Shown here: positions 37,920 through 49,700 of the stretch, one piece after another
Numbering within the stretch: the stretch's first letter is position 1
Layout of the letters: each line of letters opens with the position of its first letter
DNA from: Chiua virens
Lineage: Eukaryota > Basidiomycota > Agaricomycetes > Boletales > Boletaceae
DNA: 64,000 nt
Direction of reading: 5' to 3'
NCBI GenBank assembly: GCA_019787685.1
Contig: JAHNUO010000002.1
Span: 1,426,001 to 1,490,000, forward strand
Translations under genes and position numbers: made by a program
Notes under the pieces: generated by a model
Told to the model about the DNA's origin: nothing
The model's input: only the letters and a program-made list of their open reading frames with translations
Databases searched by the model: none

Positions 37920-39139
37920 ATGAACAATCCTCCAACACCAAACATTCCGCCTCTGTCTGTTGAAGAAGAAGGCATGTGCACCTCTGTCCTAGCCGCGTTA
38001 ACACTATAATTCTTCTTCAGACGCCATCATCCACACTCGGATCACCAACGACGAACGAGCACTCCGCCGTATTGTCAAAAAGTTCCACAACTATGCTTCG
38101 CTCGCACATACACCATTACTACCGCCACCACACGGCGGGACAGTCGACGATGCACGCGAGGCTTTCTTGGTTGAACTGGCCTCTTTCGAGCTCGCACTCA
38201 AGAAGAGCCTAATGGTCTGCGAGGCGGAGTCGAGGCAGGTAGAAGAGTACCAACGGGAACGGCACAGAATCGGTACGTGCACGCCGTCCCAACGCGACCA
38301 TCCTGAACGTACTCGAAACTCATAACCACCCCTTTTTTTTCCTTTTTGCTAGAACAGGAGCACGATCTGTTGCACAATCAAATTAACGAGCTCAAGGTCG
38401 CGTTGGAGCACGCGCAGACGGAGCGCAGGCGCAAGATGGAGTACGACTCGATCACAGAAAAGATCAACACGCTTCCTAGTCGCGAAGAATTGGAACAGTA
38501 CGTGTCCTACGCCGTCTCTCTATCGCGTCAGCATGATCTCCCTAATGGGCGGTCGCATTTTCAAGGTCGATTATGGCACTAGAGAACGACATGACGGCCA
38601 TCTTGTCAGAGCATGAAACACAAGAACGGATCATCAGAGGGCAGAAATATGCTCTGGATAATATCGTATTGGATCTCAGCTCGTTGCGTTTGATGGGGAA
38701 GGACAAGGAGAATACTGTGTCGCGTGTCGCATCTCCGATGCCTACCCCTGCCGCAGAATCTGTGGATGCTGATGAGGGCGTTCAAGGGACACCACCCGTC
38801 GATGATGAAAAGCATGAGGACGATATCGAACACGGTGAGGTCGCTGAGAAAGAGGAGGGAGAAGACGTCGAGTTGCTGGATGTTCCACTGTCCTTGAAGC
38901 CGAATACATCGACCAAGGATGTGGTCTCGCACTCGGGAACTCCGTTATCATCGCAGAGGGAACCAAATTCAAGAAACGATCCAACTCCCTTTGCTCAAAC
39001 TGAAGATGATGATATCGAAATGGGGGAGGTAGCAGAGGACCCAAAGCAGATAAAAACGAAGAGAAAACTCAGGGAAGAGTTGGAGGAAGGAGAAGCAAGC
39101 GATTCAAGTAGTGCCTTATCCGATCCTCCGGACGATTGA
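37920..39139 (+). CDS. THO7: THO complex subunit 7
   Basis: THOC7/Mft1-type subunit of the THO complex, which couples transcription to mRNA export. Exons: 37,920-37,971, 38,021-38,272, 38,353-38,497 and 38,566-39,139. They sum to 1,023 nt, or 340 aa, with no frame break. The N-terminal helical domain contains IIHTRITNDERALRRIVKKF and FLVELASFELALKKSLMVCE. The coiled coil continues with HDLLHNQINELKVALEHAQT, RRKMEYDSITEKINTLPSRE and SEHETQERIIRGQKYALDNI. The C-terminus is acidic (EVAEKEEGEDVELLD). The first intron uses a GC donor. The start codon is 129 bp after the previous gene. Confidence 0.85.
37972..38020 (+). other. GC-AG intron in THO7
   Basis: The donor is GCATGT, identical to the one in FPGS, and the acceptor is CTTCAG. 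The exon junction EEE|DAIIHTRIT is in phase only with this GC donor; the nearby GT donor shifts the frame. Confidence 0.75.
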
Positions 39140-39172
39140 TGCTACTGTGCACTTTGTATCTCAGTTGCTTTG

Positions 39173-40484
39173 TCAGTGGTTCGTACTCTGCGGCTGCGGT
39201 AGGTTTACCTCTACTGTCATTAAATCTCTAGCGCAAGTTATTTCGCCGCTGAAGTGTTCCCTCGCCAACGCCGCTATCGCCTCCATGATGCGCCTCGCGT
39301 CTGCATCGACGTCGTCGTTTCCAGGGTATCTAGGTGAGAAATGGTTCAAGACTAGCCTCAGTGCCCCAATTCGTGTCGCAAAGGCGCCAGCCATCTGTGG
39401 AGTTGAATGACCCCTTGACTTGGCCCTTGCCTCGACGCTCTCCGACGTGTCTATATGTTTGGTAGTGGGATCTATACTGGGCAGATGAGCATTGGTTGCT
39501 TCGTGAATGAGCAAATCGGGTGAACAGGCCATGTCCGCAATCGGAGACGGGTCGTATGTATCGCCGAGGATGACAATCTTACGTCCCAAACGACGAGGGG
39601 GACCGTGCAGGACAGTCCCATCAGAAAGCGTGACGGTCTCGCCCTGTTGTAGTCGACTCATGACCGACATTGGGGTCTTGGTCCGTTCAATGCTCGGGAT
39701 GTAGTTTTGTGGATCTATTTTTCCCGGCACCGGGGCTTCCTGGATGACATACCCCACGGATGGGACGGAATGCAAAATGGGGGCTGCCGAGACGCAGACG
39801 GCATCATCCTCGAAGATGCCCTTCCAGACGCCATCCACTTGGGAGATGTTACGACCGTTTGGCAACTCGTACGAGTGATGAGCTAGACCAATCTGATAAC
39901 CCTCGGGCGGGTCCGTCGGAAAGCGAAGTTCGTGAACGACATATGGCGCTCCCAAGAAGGTGTGTGTGTATGTCAGACCTGTGCGAACGTACGCGCGTGT
40001 TCCAAGTGGCCCATAAATCTCTAGGGGCTTGTGGCGCAATGAGCTTGTGAAAACAACGGCGGATACTTTTCGCAGGCTCACCTCGATGCCACCGACGTCA
40101 CCATCGTTCCGACTTTGTTCCCGAGGATCTTCGACATCATCGATCATACCCCCAGCGCCGTTCGCGATAGATGCCATCAATGGCAGGAGACCAAAGATAT
40201 GATCCCCTGTGTGTTCAATATCATCAACATCAACACTGAGGAAAAAGCGAGCATCAATGTGAATGCGAACCATGAGTGTGAGTGATGAAGATCTTTTTGA
40301 TCCTTCCCATCTTGATCATGCTTTTTTGCAATCGATGCTGGGTGGCCTCCCCACAGTCGAATAGCCATACATCCCCGCCTAACCGCAATGCGATCGAAGA
40401 GTGATTCCTTGTCGAGGACGGTTGCGCAGAAGCGGTTCCTAGAAAACAAAGATCAACCGTTCCAAGAGCCTTTCGTGCAGACAT
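39173..40484 (-). CDS. tRNase Z, short form (tRNA 3'-processing endonuclease)
   Basis: Cleaves the 3' trailer of pre-tRNAs before CCA addition. Two exons, 40,484-40,271 and 40,206-39,173, total 1,248 nt, or 415 aa, with no frame break. The start is [20 protein letters not shown]. The metal-binding histidine motif [15 protein letters not shown] is split by the intron after its glycine. The family markers [29 protein letters not shown] (HEAT motif) and [11 protein letters not shown] with NHFSPRY (HST motif) are present. It lacks the long amino half of the long form. A tRNA-His gene lies 72 bp upstream on the same strand. It converges with THO7, with 33 bp between stops. Confidence 0.92.
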
Positions 40485-40546
40485 GATGGCAAGGAATGAG
40501 AGCCTCTGGCAAAAATGCTGAAATATATATTGTTGTGGTCCAGATT

Positions 40547-40551
40547 AAAAA
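40547..40551 (-). terminator. RNA polymerase III terminator of the tRNA-His gene
   Basis: A run of five T on the minus strand begins five bases after the tRNA discriminator base. Confidence 0.6.
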
Positions 40552-40555
40552 TTTA

Positions 40556-40638
40556 TGTCCCTGGCAGGAATTGAACCTGCGGCGCCACGGTATTGTGAGA
40601 TCCACAACGTGGCGATTTAACCACTAATCGACAGGGAC
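40556..40638 (-). tRNA. tRNA-His (GTG), intron-containing
   Basis: The acceptor arms GTCCCTG and CAGGGAC pair over 7 bp. The T arm is GCAGG-TTCAATT-CCTGC. The anticodon stem CCACG/CGTGG encloses loop TTGTGG, with anticodon GTG at 40,605-40,603. An 11-nt intron follows the base after the anticodon. A TTTTT pol III terminator lies a few bases downstream at 40,551-40,547. The discriminator base reads A. Confidence 0.85.
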
Positions 40639-40738
40639 TTGTGTTTATACCATCAAAAGCAGTCCATATGAACCTCCCACACTTTCCCAAACAAGTCCCC
40701 CTGAGTGATATGCATCAAGACCCTATCTGAAGGCTCTC

Positions 40739-43700
40739 ATGCCAAATACAAGAGCAGCTACTTCTAGGTGGAAACTTTCGCAAGAGGGCACCGGTAAGTA
40801 GTACTTAGGTGATCCTGTCAACCGTGACTTTGAGTATTTACACCCCTGGGACGATTGAATAAGTCCTTGTAACATAGGCTGTACATAGCTACAAACATAT
40901 TCCGCCTAGCTAACTACTAATGTGGTTGAAACATAATTAACAACAAACTGACAAAATGTTGCTAGTTTTGCTTGCGGGACTTAGGCTTGGGAAAAGGTAA
41001 AATATTATGCCTAAATTTAGGCATAATAAAAACCGGGCCTCTGTTTCGTGAACTCATTATCACACTTTCTTAGAAAAAGATCATGCATTTGATAATAAAA
41101 CATTTTTGTGTACAGATTCTCCATATGCGATGGGAACATTGTCGGAGACTGAGCCAGAATAAGTATACAATTTGCTATAAGGTCATGTACAAAATAAGTT
41201 CATTAGATAAAACAGCGTACATATCCAAAAAGAGTCAAGAATCTGTGAACAGTACATTTGCAAGATCCGATTTTGAATATGATTAGAAAACATACGAGGG
41301 GACCACTCAGAGGACCACTCAGAGGCCACCTGGTGGACCACTCGGGGGCCACTCACTGAGGCCCCGCTCAGCAAGCACCCAGCTGTCCATAAGGATCCTA
41401 ATGATTTCTGAGTTAGGTGTAGTCGCATTGTCCACTGATAATGCCTACCAGTTTGGGGAACTCAACGTCGTCTCTGGAGGCGAGGATTGCACAGTATCCG
41501 GTACTTAGACCCCTAAACCACTCGTCGCTATACCAATTACGGGGAAGTCCAGGAAGGGGCTTTGCCAGAGTATTCTTCCTGCGGGGTTCGAAATGGCGGG
41601 AAAGCGAGGCATTGCCAATATGCGAGCGCATGTTCTCTTCTATGAGGGAGGGTCCGTAGGATTCTACAGCTTGGAATAAGCACGAAATAACAGGACTTAT
41701 CCATGGAGTTTCGATACGCCTCAAGACTTTGGGGAACGCTCCGGCCCACAAGTCTGTTTCATCTCCACTCATCCCCTCCACTCCTAGGCAGTTGAGCATT
41801 TGTGTGATCACATCCCAGGTGGGGGGATCTCGAGATCGATTTTCGTGGGCAATTTTGCGGCGCCTGGCAAACGTCTGCAAGTCGATCAGAAGAAGCGTAT
41901 AGGAGAGACTGAGATATATGTACGCCATGTTTCCAGGCAGTCGACCTGTCATTCTTTCGCTGGGCACATTTCTGAGACTGTTGCTGTGCAATAGCGTCTA
42001 CACGAGCTTGCTCGTTGTTACTGGAATCTATAACGGCCTGTTGTCGATACGCTCGATATGTCCGTGACAGCTTCTGCAAGCAAATCCGGCTGAGGGAGTC
42101 GACTGTCATTGTATGAGCGTCATAAGTCACACTCGCATGCAAACCCGACTGGATCTCAGATTGGAAGTCCGCCGCCAACAATTGAAGCACTTCTTTATTC
42201 CAGGGTGAAGTCTTCAGCAGGCTCTTCCAGTCAATGGCGATATCCTGAATAGTGGGAGGAGAACCTCCGTCCTGATTGAACGATTGGACTTGACTTGGAT
42301 CAGGCATGTGCGGATTCCTGACTGTCGAGGATCGAGTGTTCATGAGACCTTTCTGTTCCAGGTATCTTCTGAAAGCTGACTAAAGGTGTATTCGTAGTGT
42401 GTCAATGCGTGCACGAGGAACAAGGAATACGGAGCTTACATGCAAGTAGTTCATGTGACCGTGAGCGCCAAGTTTTTTCCTGCGGGACAAAACTAATGTG
42501 TCCTCATTATCGTCTTCATCATCTCCGTCCCAACCATCCGAGTTCCCAATGTTGCGCATTGCAAGGCAAGCTAGTTTCGCGTCGATAAATTCCTCCAAAC
42601 GAGGAACACATGCGTCCACTACGCCACGGACTGTAGAGTCAACGAGGTGAGTGGTGGTAGAGTCCAGGCGTTCTGTAACAACGCGATGTATGACGCTTTC
42701 TAGAGCCTCAGGGAGAGGCAATGGCCTGGAGTGCGAGCGTGTGGCGGGGGGGATGGGAGTGGAAGGTGTATATAGGTTGAGTGCGAACGGTGTGGGGGGT
42801 AGGCGTTTGGTTTAAGGAAGTAGGAATGGCGGGGGAATGAAGTGTACGGGCATCTGGAAGGGTGGGTGGAGTAGAAAGGGAACCTGGATTGGGGGGGGTA
42901 GGTGTGGGGGCGGTAGGCGTCATTTGATTTAAGGAAGCAGGAATGGCGGGAGGATCAGCAGAAAGAAGGCCTGGAGTAGGTGGAGTGGGTGTTGGGACAG
43001 AAGGGGCCCAGAGCACTCTGCTGGTAAGCGTCGGGGTAGAAAGCTGATACTGGGTCTGGGTCGAGGTCCATGAGAAAGGAAGGCACTGGCGTCGTCGAGT
43101 CGAGCAACTACTGCGGTCACCAGAGTGTCGCGTTCTGAGGATACTGCGGCCATCACAGTGTCTTGTTCGCAGGACTGGGGCTGAGAATGGATCGGCCAAG
43201 GTTGAGGATGGTGGGGTGATCAAGGTCTCGATAGCCATCTCCTCCACGTCGGACGAGGGTCCTAGGCAAGGATTAGGTATGAGGGTGTGAATCAAACAGG
43301 GAAACGAACCGGGAGACGGTGGGCGGGAGGCAGCGGTCGCATACGGTGATTCAGCTACGGACTCAGCGGTGGGCTCCGACTGGGACTCGCTCTAGTGGGG
43401 TTGAACTTATGCAAACCAGACACAAACAAAATTGTCTCACCGCAGATAGAACGCGATAGCGTGCGAACTTGAGCCTCGTCCCATCGCGAGACACTCGAAG
43501 TGTCCCTCGGACTGAGGGTTCTGGGAGAGATGGACTTTCGGAACCTTCCCGGTGCAGAGGACGATAGGGTTGACCACGAACAGACTGGGGTGGGGCTTGA
43601 AAACTCTTCCGATGATCGGGAACGGAAGGATTGGGGCCCTGAGTGTTGCTGATTTCCCGATGGCTCTGCTTGGTATAGACAACATAGGGTGGTTTTTGCG

Positions 43701-46700
43701 GGCTGGCTACTTGGGCTTCAACGTCTGCCTGGGTGGGGGAGTTGCCTAGTCCTGGGATGTTCCGTTTCGCAAAATCGCCTGCCTGTCAGATATTAGAGGG
43801 CGTGAACGCAATTGAGGGGAAATGGGGGACGAAACCGAGTGTGAAAGGGTGGCAAGCGCATCAGACACTTTCATGGCTAGAAGGATTGGTTCTGAATTTG
43901 GAGATGCAAGAATAAGATAACGCACCGAGTTATATGAGGGCCGACACATATTGATTACTATTGGCAACACAATAGGCAGGTTGACCAAGAATGATATTAA
44001 CGTACCAGGTCAGTCTACAATTGTTTCATCAATCACCCAGTATCCGGGACGGTACATCATTATATTGGTAACCAGCGAGGGAGGTAAGAACAATAATAAC
44101 GGGAGACGGGCGCATGTAACATACCAGGTACGGGGATAATCGCTCCCCTTACTTGATCATATCATATCATTTGTCCTGCATTGAAGGGATATAACTAATT
44201 AGCATGGAGTGGGAGAAAAGAGAAGTTGTGCGAAAAATCCAAAGTAAATAGTGACGGCCGATTTCAAACTCAGCAACTCTCACTGTGCTGAGTTACCCCT
44301 GTGTAGCACACTTTACCAGTAGTGCATCTAAACTTCGATATTTTTTGCGCGAACTTCGATCGTGTTTTAAACAATTTAATGTACGAAAAGAGACGACAAG
44401 AGAGGACACTAGGATCTACACAGACAACTCGAACTCCAGGTACTAGTAGGTTCATCAACACGAATCACCCTATCCCAGGGCAGCTCCTTTTCTTTCAGGG
44501 ATTTCACCATCGAGGCGACATACTTTGACACGTTGATTCTTGATTGACGAGGAGATGACCCGCAACACTCTCCCGACCGGTTCACTTTCCGCCCTGTCTC
44601 CTTCCTTGGTGACCATACAAAGCGTATTTTTCTCGTGAGGAGCGTGGGGTTCCAAGTAGTGTTCGTGAATATTTTCACGCAGTAAGGCAGCGCCCTTGGA
44701 ATGAGAAGTGAAATTGACAGCAAGATGCGAGTGAGGGACTGGGTCTCCTGAAGCTGATTGTAGCGGGTCGGGAATGTCAGTCATGACTCGGCGACCCTCG
44801 TAACTGCCCTTCCAACCGGTAATCTTGAAGATTGCATGGTAGAACTTGAGGTTTTCTTTGACGATCGGGTGTAATATAAAATCAAGCTCTGAGAGTCAGT
44901 TAGTAAACGTTAAAAGGGGGCAGAGGGGAGAATGCGCACTCGTTAAGGTGGGGGCCGCGCTGCCAACTACATCGAGAGCATCTACAACCCAAGGGCTAGA
45001 ACCTGGCGAGGCTGGAGTGGTTGGAGGTGATGGGGGAGGGGTCTTCACTCTGGTTTTTCCTTTCGTGTCCTCTTGCACTACCCCGCTGGAATGCTCCAAG
45101 GACTTCCAGAACTTGAGCGACGGACAACTTTTTACCCCCTAGGGTAGCTGCAGCACCTCTAGAAATGGTGTAACTCTGAGAATAATCAAAATATCAAGCG
45201 TAATTTGGTCTTACCTAACGATAACATTGTTTTTTTGGACGACGAAAGGAGGGGCATTGCCTGGTGCAACCTCACAAGTGTGTTCGGATATGCTTCAGAG
45301 CGTACCCCGCCAACCCTTATACTCGCCACAGATAATCAAAACTTCCTTTCCCTGGTGGTGGTGAGCTTGATCACAATCTGATACCAATCCATTGTGACCG
45401 ACAAACGTGATCGGTATGACAAAACTACCCTGTTCAAAATTAACACCAAGATAATGAATGCGGGGCCAACGGCTTACCGAGTTGGCCAGTCCAGCAACCT
45501 CTAAAGTTTTCTTCTGAAGGTCGACAGTTTTGACTGTCCCTTTCTTCCCTAACAACCTCCCTCTTACAACTTCCACAGCATCTCCCGACCTGACGTTGTA
45601 ACCGCGGTCAGATGTGAACTTCAGGGCAGCCACTGGAGGTGTAAATGTCACCGACGCGGCTGGCACGTCGACATGATGACTGTTGTCGATTCGACGCAGC
45701 CGGACCATCCTCCCATAGATCCCTATCACAACCCCAGCTGTACCGTTACAAACGCCCGATTCAACAAAGCCACTGTCACCGATCTGGGGGTAATGAATTT
45801 GCCCAGAGCCGACGCTATCCTCGATACATGCATTGTCAGGGTTGGCAAACGGTTGGTCCGGAACATAGGACTCTAGTAGATAAGGTGGAGCCTGAATCTA
45901 AGTGTAATATCTAAGCGAATGGAAATTGAATAGAGTCATAATGAGCTCACCGGATTTTGCGTGTCATCTAGGAAAGTCACTTCCCGGGTCAATATGTCGA
46001 CATCGATGACAATCCCGTACTTTCCCATGTTTTCGTTATGGACATTGTCTGTGTCACTATGAGGATCAGCGATAACCCGTACGATATCCCCCCTCGAAGA
46101 AAATCTCTGAGCGCTGGAAATCGATACCATGAACTCTCGTCCCTCGTCGAGCGTTTCGGCAACAATTGACCGGGTTGCGTGGTCGATGACAACCAGCCGA
46201 GCCTTGAGGTCAAAGTTCTGTGCATCATTTACCACAAGGACATCCCCGGCTTTCCAGTATTGTTGGTGAAATCGGTCAAGTGTCGCTTTCATAAATGCAG
46301 GGTTGATCGCAGCTTCAGAATGAAGCGCGATCTGGTGCGGAGAGGGAGTGGGGAATGGTTGTATTTGTTGCTGGGGGACCTGCATCAGCAAAAGCCCGGA
46401 GGCGTAGCGATGTCCATGGTACTGGTATGTCACCAGCCCGTGTACAGGAGCACAGCGGCCACCGGAATATAATTCTGGCGTGAATAACCTGCGGGCATGG
46501 AGGTCGCGACCAATCTTCCCATCATCGGTGTGCCGTGGTGGTGGCTCCAACTCCCGCGATGCAACCAAGACGTCGACCATTCCAGACCTCTTTTCGAGTG
46601 AGAGGATATACGCGAGGTCTCCACAATACCTGCCCGCGCTTAGATATGAGTCCCCATGCGGGAACCTCGGGGTACAAGACATCGAAAAGGTCCTCGGGAG

Positions 46701-49700
46701 ATACAAGGTCCTCAGCCGGCACAAGAAGCCAACTTCGGAGACAGCTTGTGTGAGACGGCGGAAGGGCTCGGACGAAGGTTCGCTGATCTGGAGACCAGAC
46801 ATGAATACGACCAGGGAGGGACTGCACGACGGAAGCCTTCAGCTGACGCCTGCTCCAAGCCTCTGCAATGTAGTGAGCAGACGAGGCTGTATGACTATGG
46901 CTTAGTCCTGAAGTGATGAAGAACGAATATACTACTACGCACCGGGAATGACTCGAACCGACCATAGTCTCGACTCTGAGACAACCAGTGCATGCTCCTG
47001 CATTGGAGAGGATGGTGGCGATAGTGATGGTGCTGGTGCTGCTGATACACGAGAACGGGAGGGAGGGGAGGAGGGGTCGTCGGATGCATTGTTTGACCTT
47101 CTGCAGGTGATGCTCTTCTAGCTGAGACGGCGTTGAACATTGCATCTCATTTATCCAGGTCGCTCTCGAACGCCAGCTGAGAAACAAAATCTTCCCAATA
47201 ACCGATACTCCCCAGCTTCCCTTGGTGGAAGTCCATGATCGACATTAACTCGCTGAAGCACTTGGAGCCGTACAACCAGTCGTCGATCACACTCCATATA
47301 CCGCTGTCGTCCAAGAGCTCACATTCTTCATCACCATCTGCTTCGCCCGCTTCACCTTCACGATCGCCTCCATATCGCTGTGCAAGGGCTTCGATCGCAT
47401 CGCCGTACCTTGACGGGCGCACAGCCGAAGAGGGGGTGTAAATGCGTGAATTTGCGGCAGGCTGACTCGAAAGTATGTCGGTGTTGTCTGGAACAACAAA
47501 ATCATCTTTACAAAGAATTAGAAATTGAAATTGAATTAGAGATGGGCGACGTACCACGCTCCCCCTCGTCGTCGTCGTCGCTAACTCGAGCTTCCAGATC
47601 AAGATATCGTCGGGCTGACGAAGCTGACGCCTAGAATACTAGTCAGACTTGTCAGGTAGGCCAAGGCTATACACGAACCTTACGACAGTTTTCGCGGTGA
47701 GGTGGCTTCTGACCGTCGGCGCTTGGAACCACCGGCGAGACCTAATGTAAGGCTGTAATTAGAAGGGTGATTTGAAGGGATGTAATACTCACGAGAAGCC
47801 GTATTGCTTTCCGTGAAGGAAACACCTAGGACCATCATCTCTTTCTCTACTGCATTAATAGCCGCTGCTTGATCTTCTTCTTCCAAAAGATAGTCAAGCA
47901 ACGGTCGCCAGTGTTGGACTGGCACGATCGCTGATTTTGCTGAGTGCTTCATCCAGTTGGACTGAAATTGATCTTGTCTATCGCGTAATCCATGATGGTT
48001 CGCCATGCATCGAGACGGCGAACAAGGGAATCAATGCCTGAAAAGTATGTTCGTGAATCGGAATCATCACAGGAAAAAGTGACAACGCTCACTGGTGGTG
48101 GCACTGTGGCTCGGCGACGACGACATCCTGAACAAATCGGCGGTGGATCTGTATTAACTTCACTGTTAATGTTAATTCACGAAGTAGCAGATACGACGTG
48201 TGTCTTCTACAATAATGGTGGATCTGGGTTGTAGGTAGGTCTACTATGATAGGAGTGAGGGAGAGGGAAAGAGAAAGAGAAACGCGTCCAGGCTTCACGC
48301 GCATTTTGTAGTGACAGCTGAATTGAGAAGGTGGACTGTGGTTACCTAATTTAGTAAACCGCGTGGAAATGAAACATGCACAATGGGCTTAATTTCCAGG
48401 AAAAGCATGATTTAGCACAATAGAAGTGGATTAGGTAATGAATAAATCATGAGTGTGGAAAGCATAAGTGGTGGTTCCGTATGTCCTCCGATGGAGTCCG
48501 CAGCGTGTACAGGATATAAGTATCTAAGAGAACAGTAAGAGAACAATGGGCAATTGTACAAGGTAGTTATAAACAACTAAAAAGGTGACACCTCAAAGCG
48601 GATTCCCTCCTGGCGAGGAGCGAAGCTCATGAATTGAGCACGGAAGCAGTTCGGCGTCGTCAAAAACATCTGGGATGAGGTTGACGGTTTGTAACTTCGG
48701 GAAAGCTCGAAGCCATGATCCACAACGGGGCTGGGGCATATTAGCCCGACTGAAGAAGACGCCGATAATGACTCACCACAGGATTGACATGCAAGTCCGC
48801 CAGAACACCCACATGACGTTCGACTTCAATTTTATTGGCGTTGCAGATGCACCTTTCACAAGAAGGAAATCGGGTACACTCTACCATTTCCATGTCTTCA
48901 GACAACGAAAGAGTGATTTCAACAGAAGAAAGCTTGGGAAAGTATTGGGTACAATCCAGCAATGTAGAAATGAGAGGTCGTGTGGAACGAGGTTCTGCAA
49001 GGGTGACTGCGAGAGTTCTAACAGTGAGGGGGAGACGAAGGTGCTTCGCGAGCGCACGGACATACTCTGCAGGTCCGCCGAGATGACGCAGCAATGGAAG
49101 GTCGACAAGTGGATAACACGCAAATGTGCCCTTGGTGCCCTCTCGGGTGGAAATATTGAGGGTATTGATGGAGGGGTGACGCTCAAGGAATGTAAGTAAC
49201 ACCTTGAGAGGGCAACGGGCGTCCAGGTGGAGATCCTCAAGGAAGGGAAAGGTTAAGGAGGACAAAAACTTGCCCCACGTCGCGCTGCTAAACCCAGCAT
49301 TTTGGATGGACAAAACCTTGAGGGGGGAGTGGAGAAGTACGGTCATCAGTGAAAGGCATCAATTTGGGGCAGAAAGCGAGGTGGGTATCGATAGAGAATA
49401 CATCGAGATGTTTATGTGGAGCGCTTGTGATCTTTGGAAATCTGACGCATGGGGGATGAGAGGGGGTGGGTGCCGTATGTGAGAGGAAGACCCGACGACA
49501 GCGTGCCAATCCAGTATTCCACAAAGTGGTCGCGAGCGCGGCCGTCGAGAGTGAATCACCACCGCAAACAAGAAAGACGGAAACTTTACCTACTGTACAG
49601 GGGGTCTGCAAAAAGATGTCGAGCGCACGGAGGTGAGAATCTTCGGTAATACTACAGAAAAGATCTTTTGGTGCTGCACAAAGTGTCCAAACTGCCTCCA

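Noticed and set aside
43552..44139. Several plus-strand open frames over the start of cargo gene A
   Set aside because: No splice pattern or recognisable protein sequence; the minus strand carries a better coding signal.
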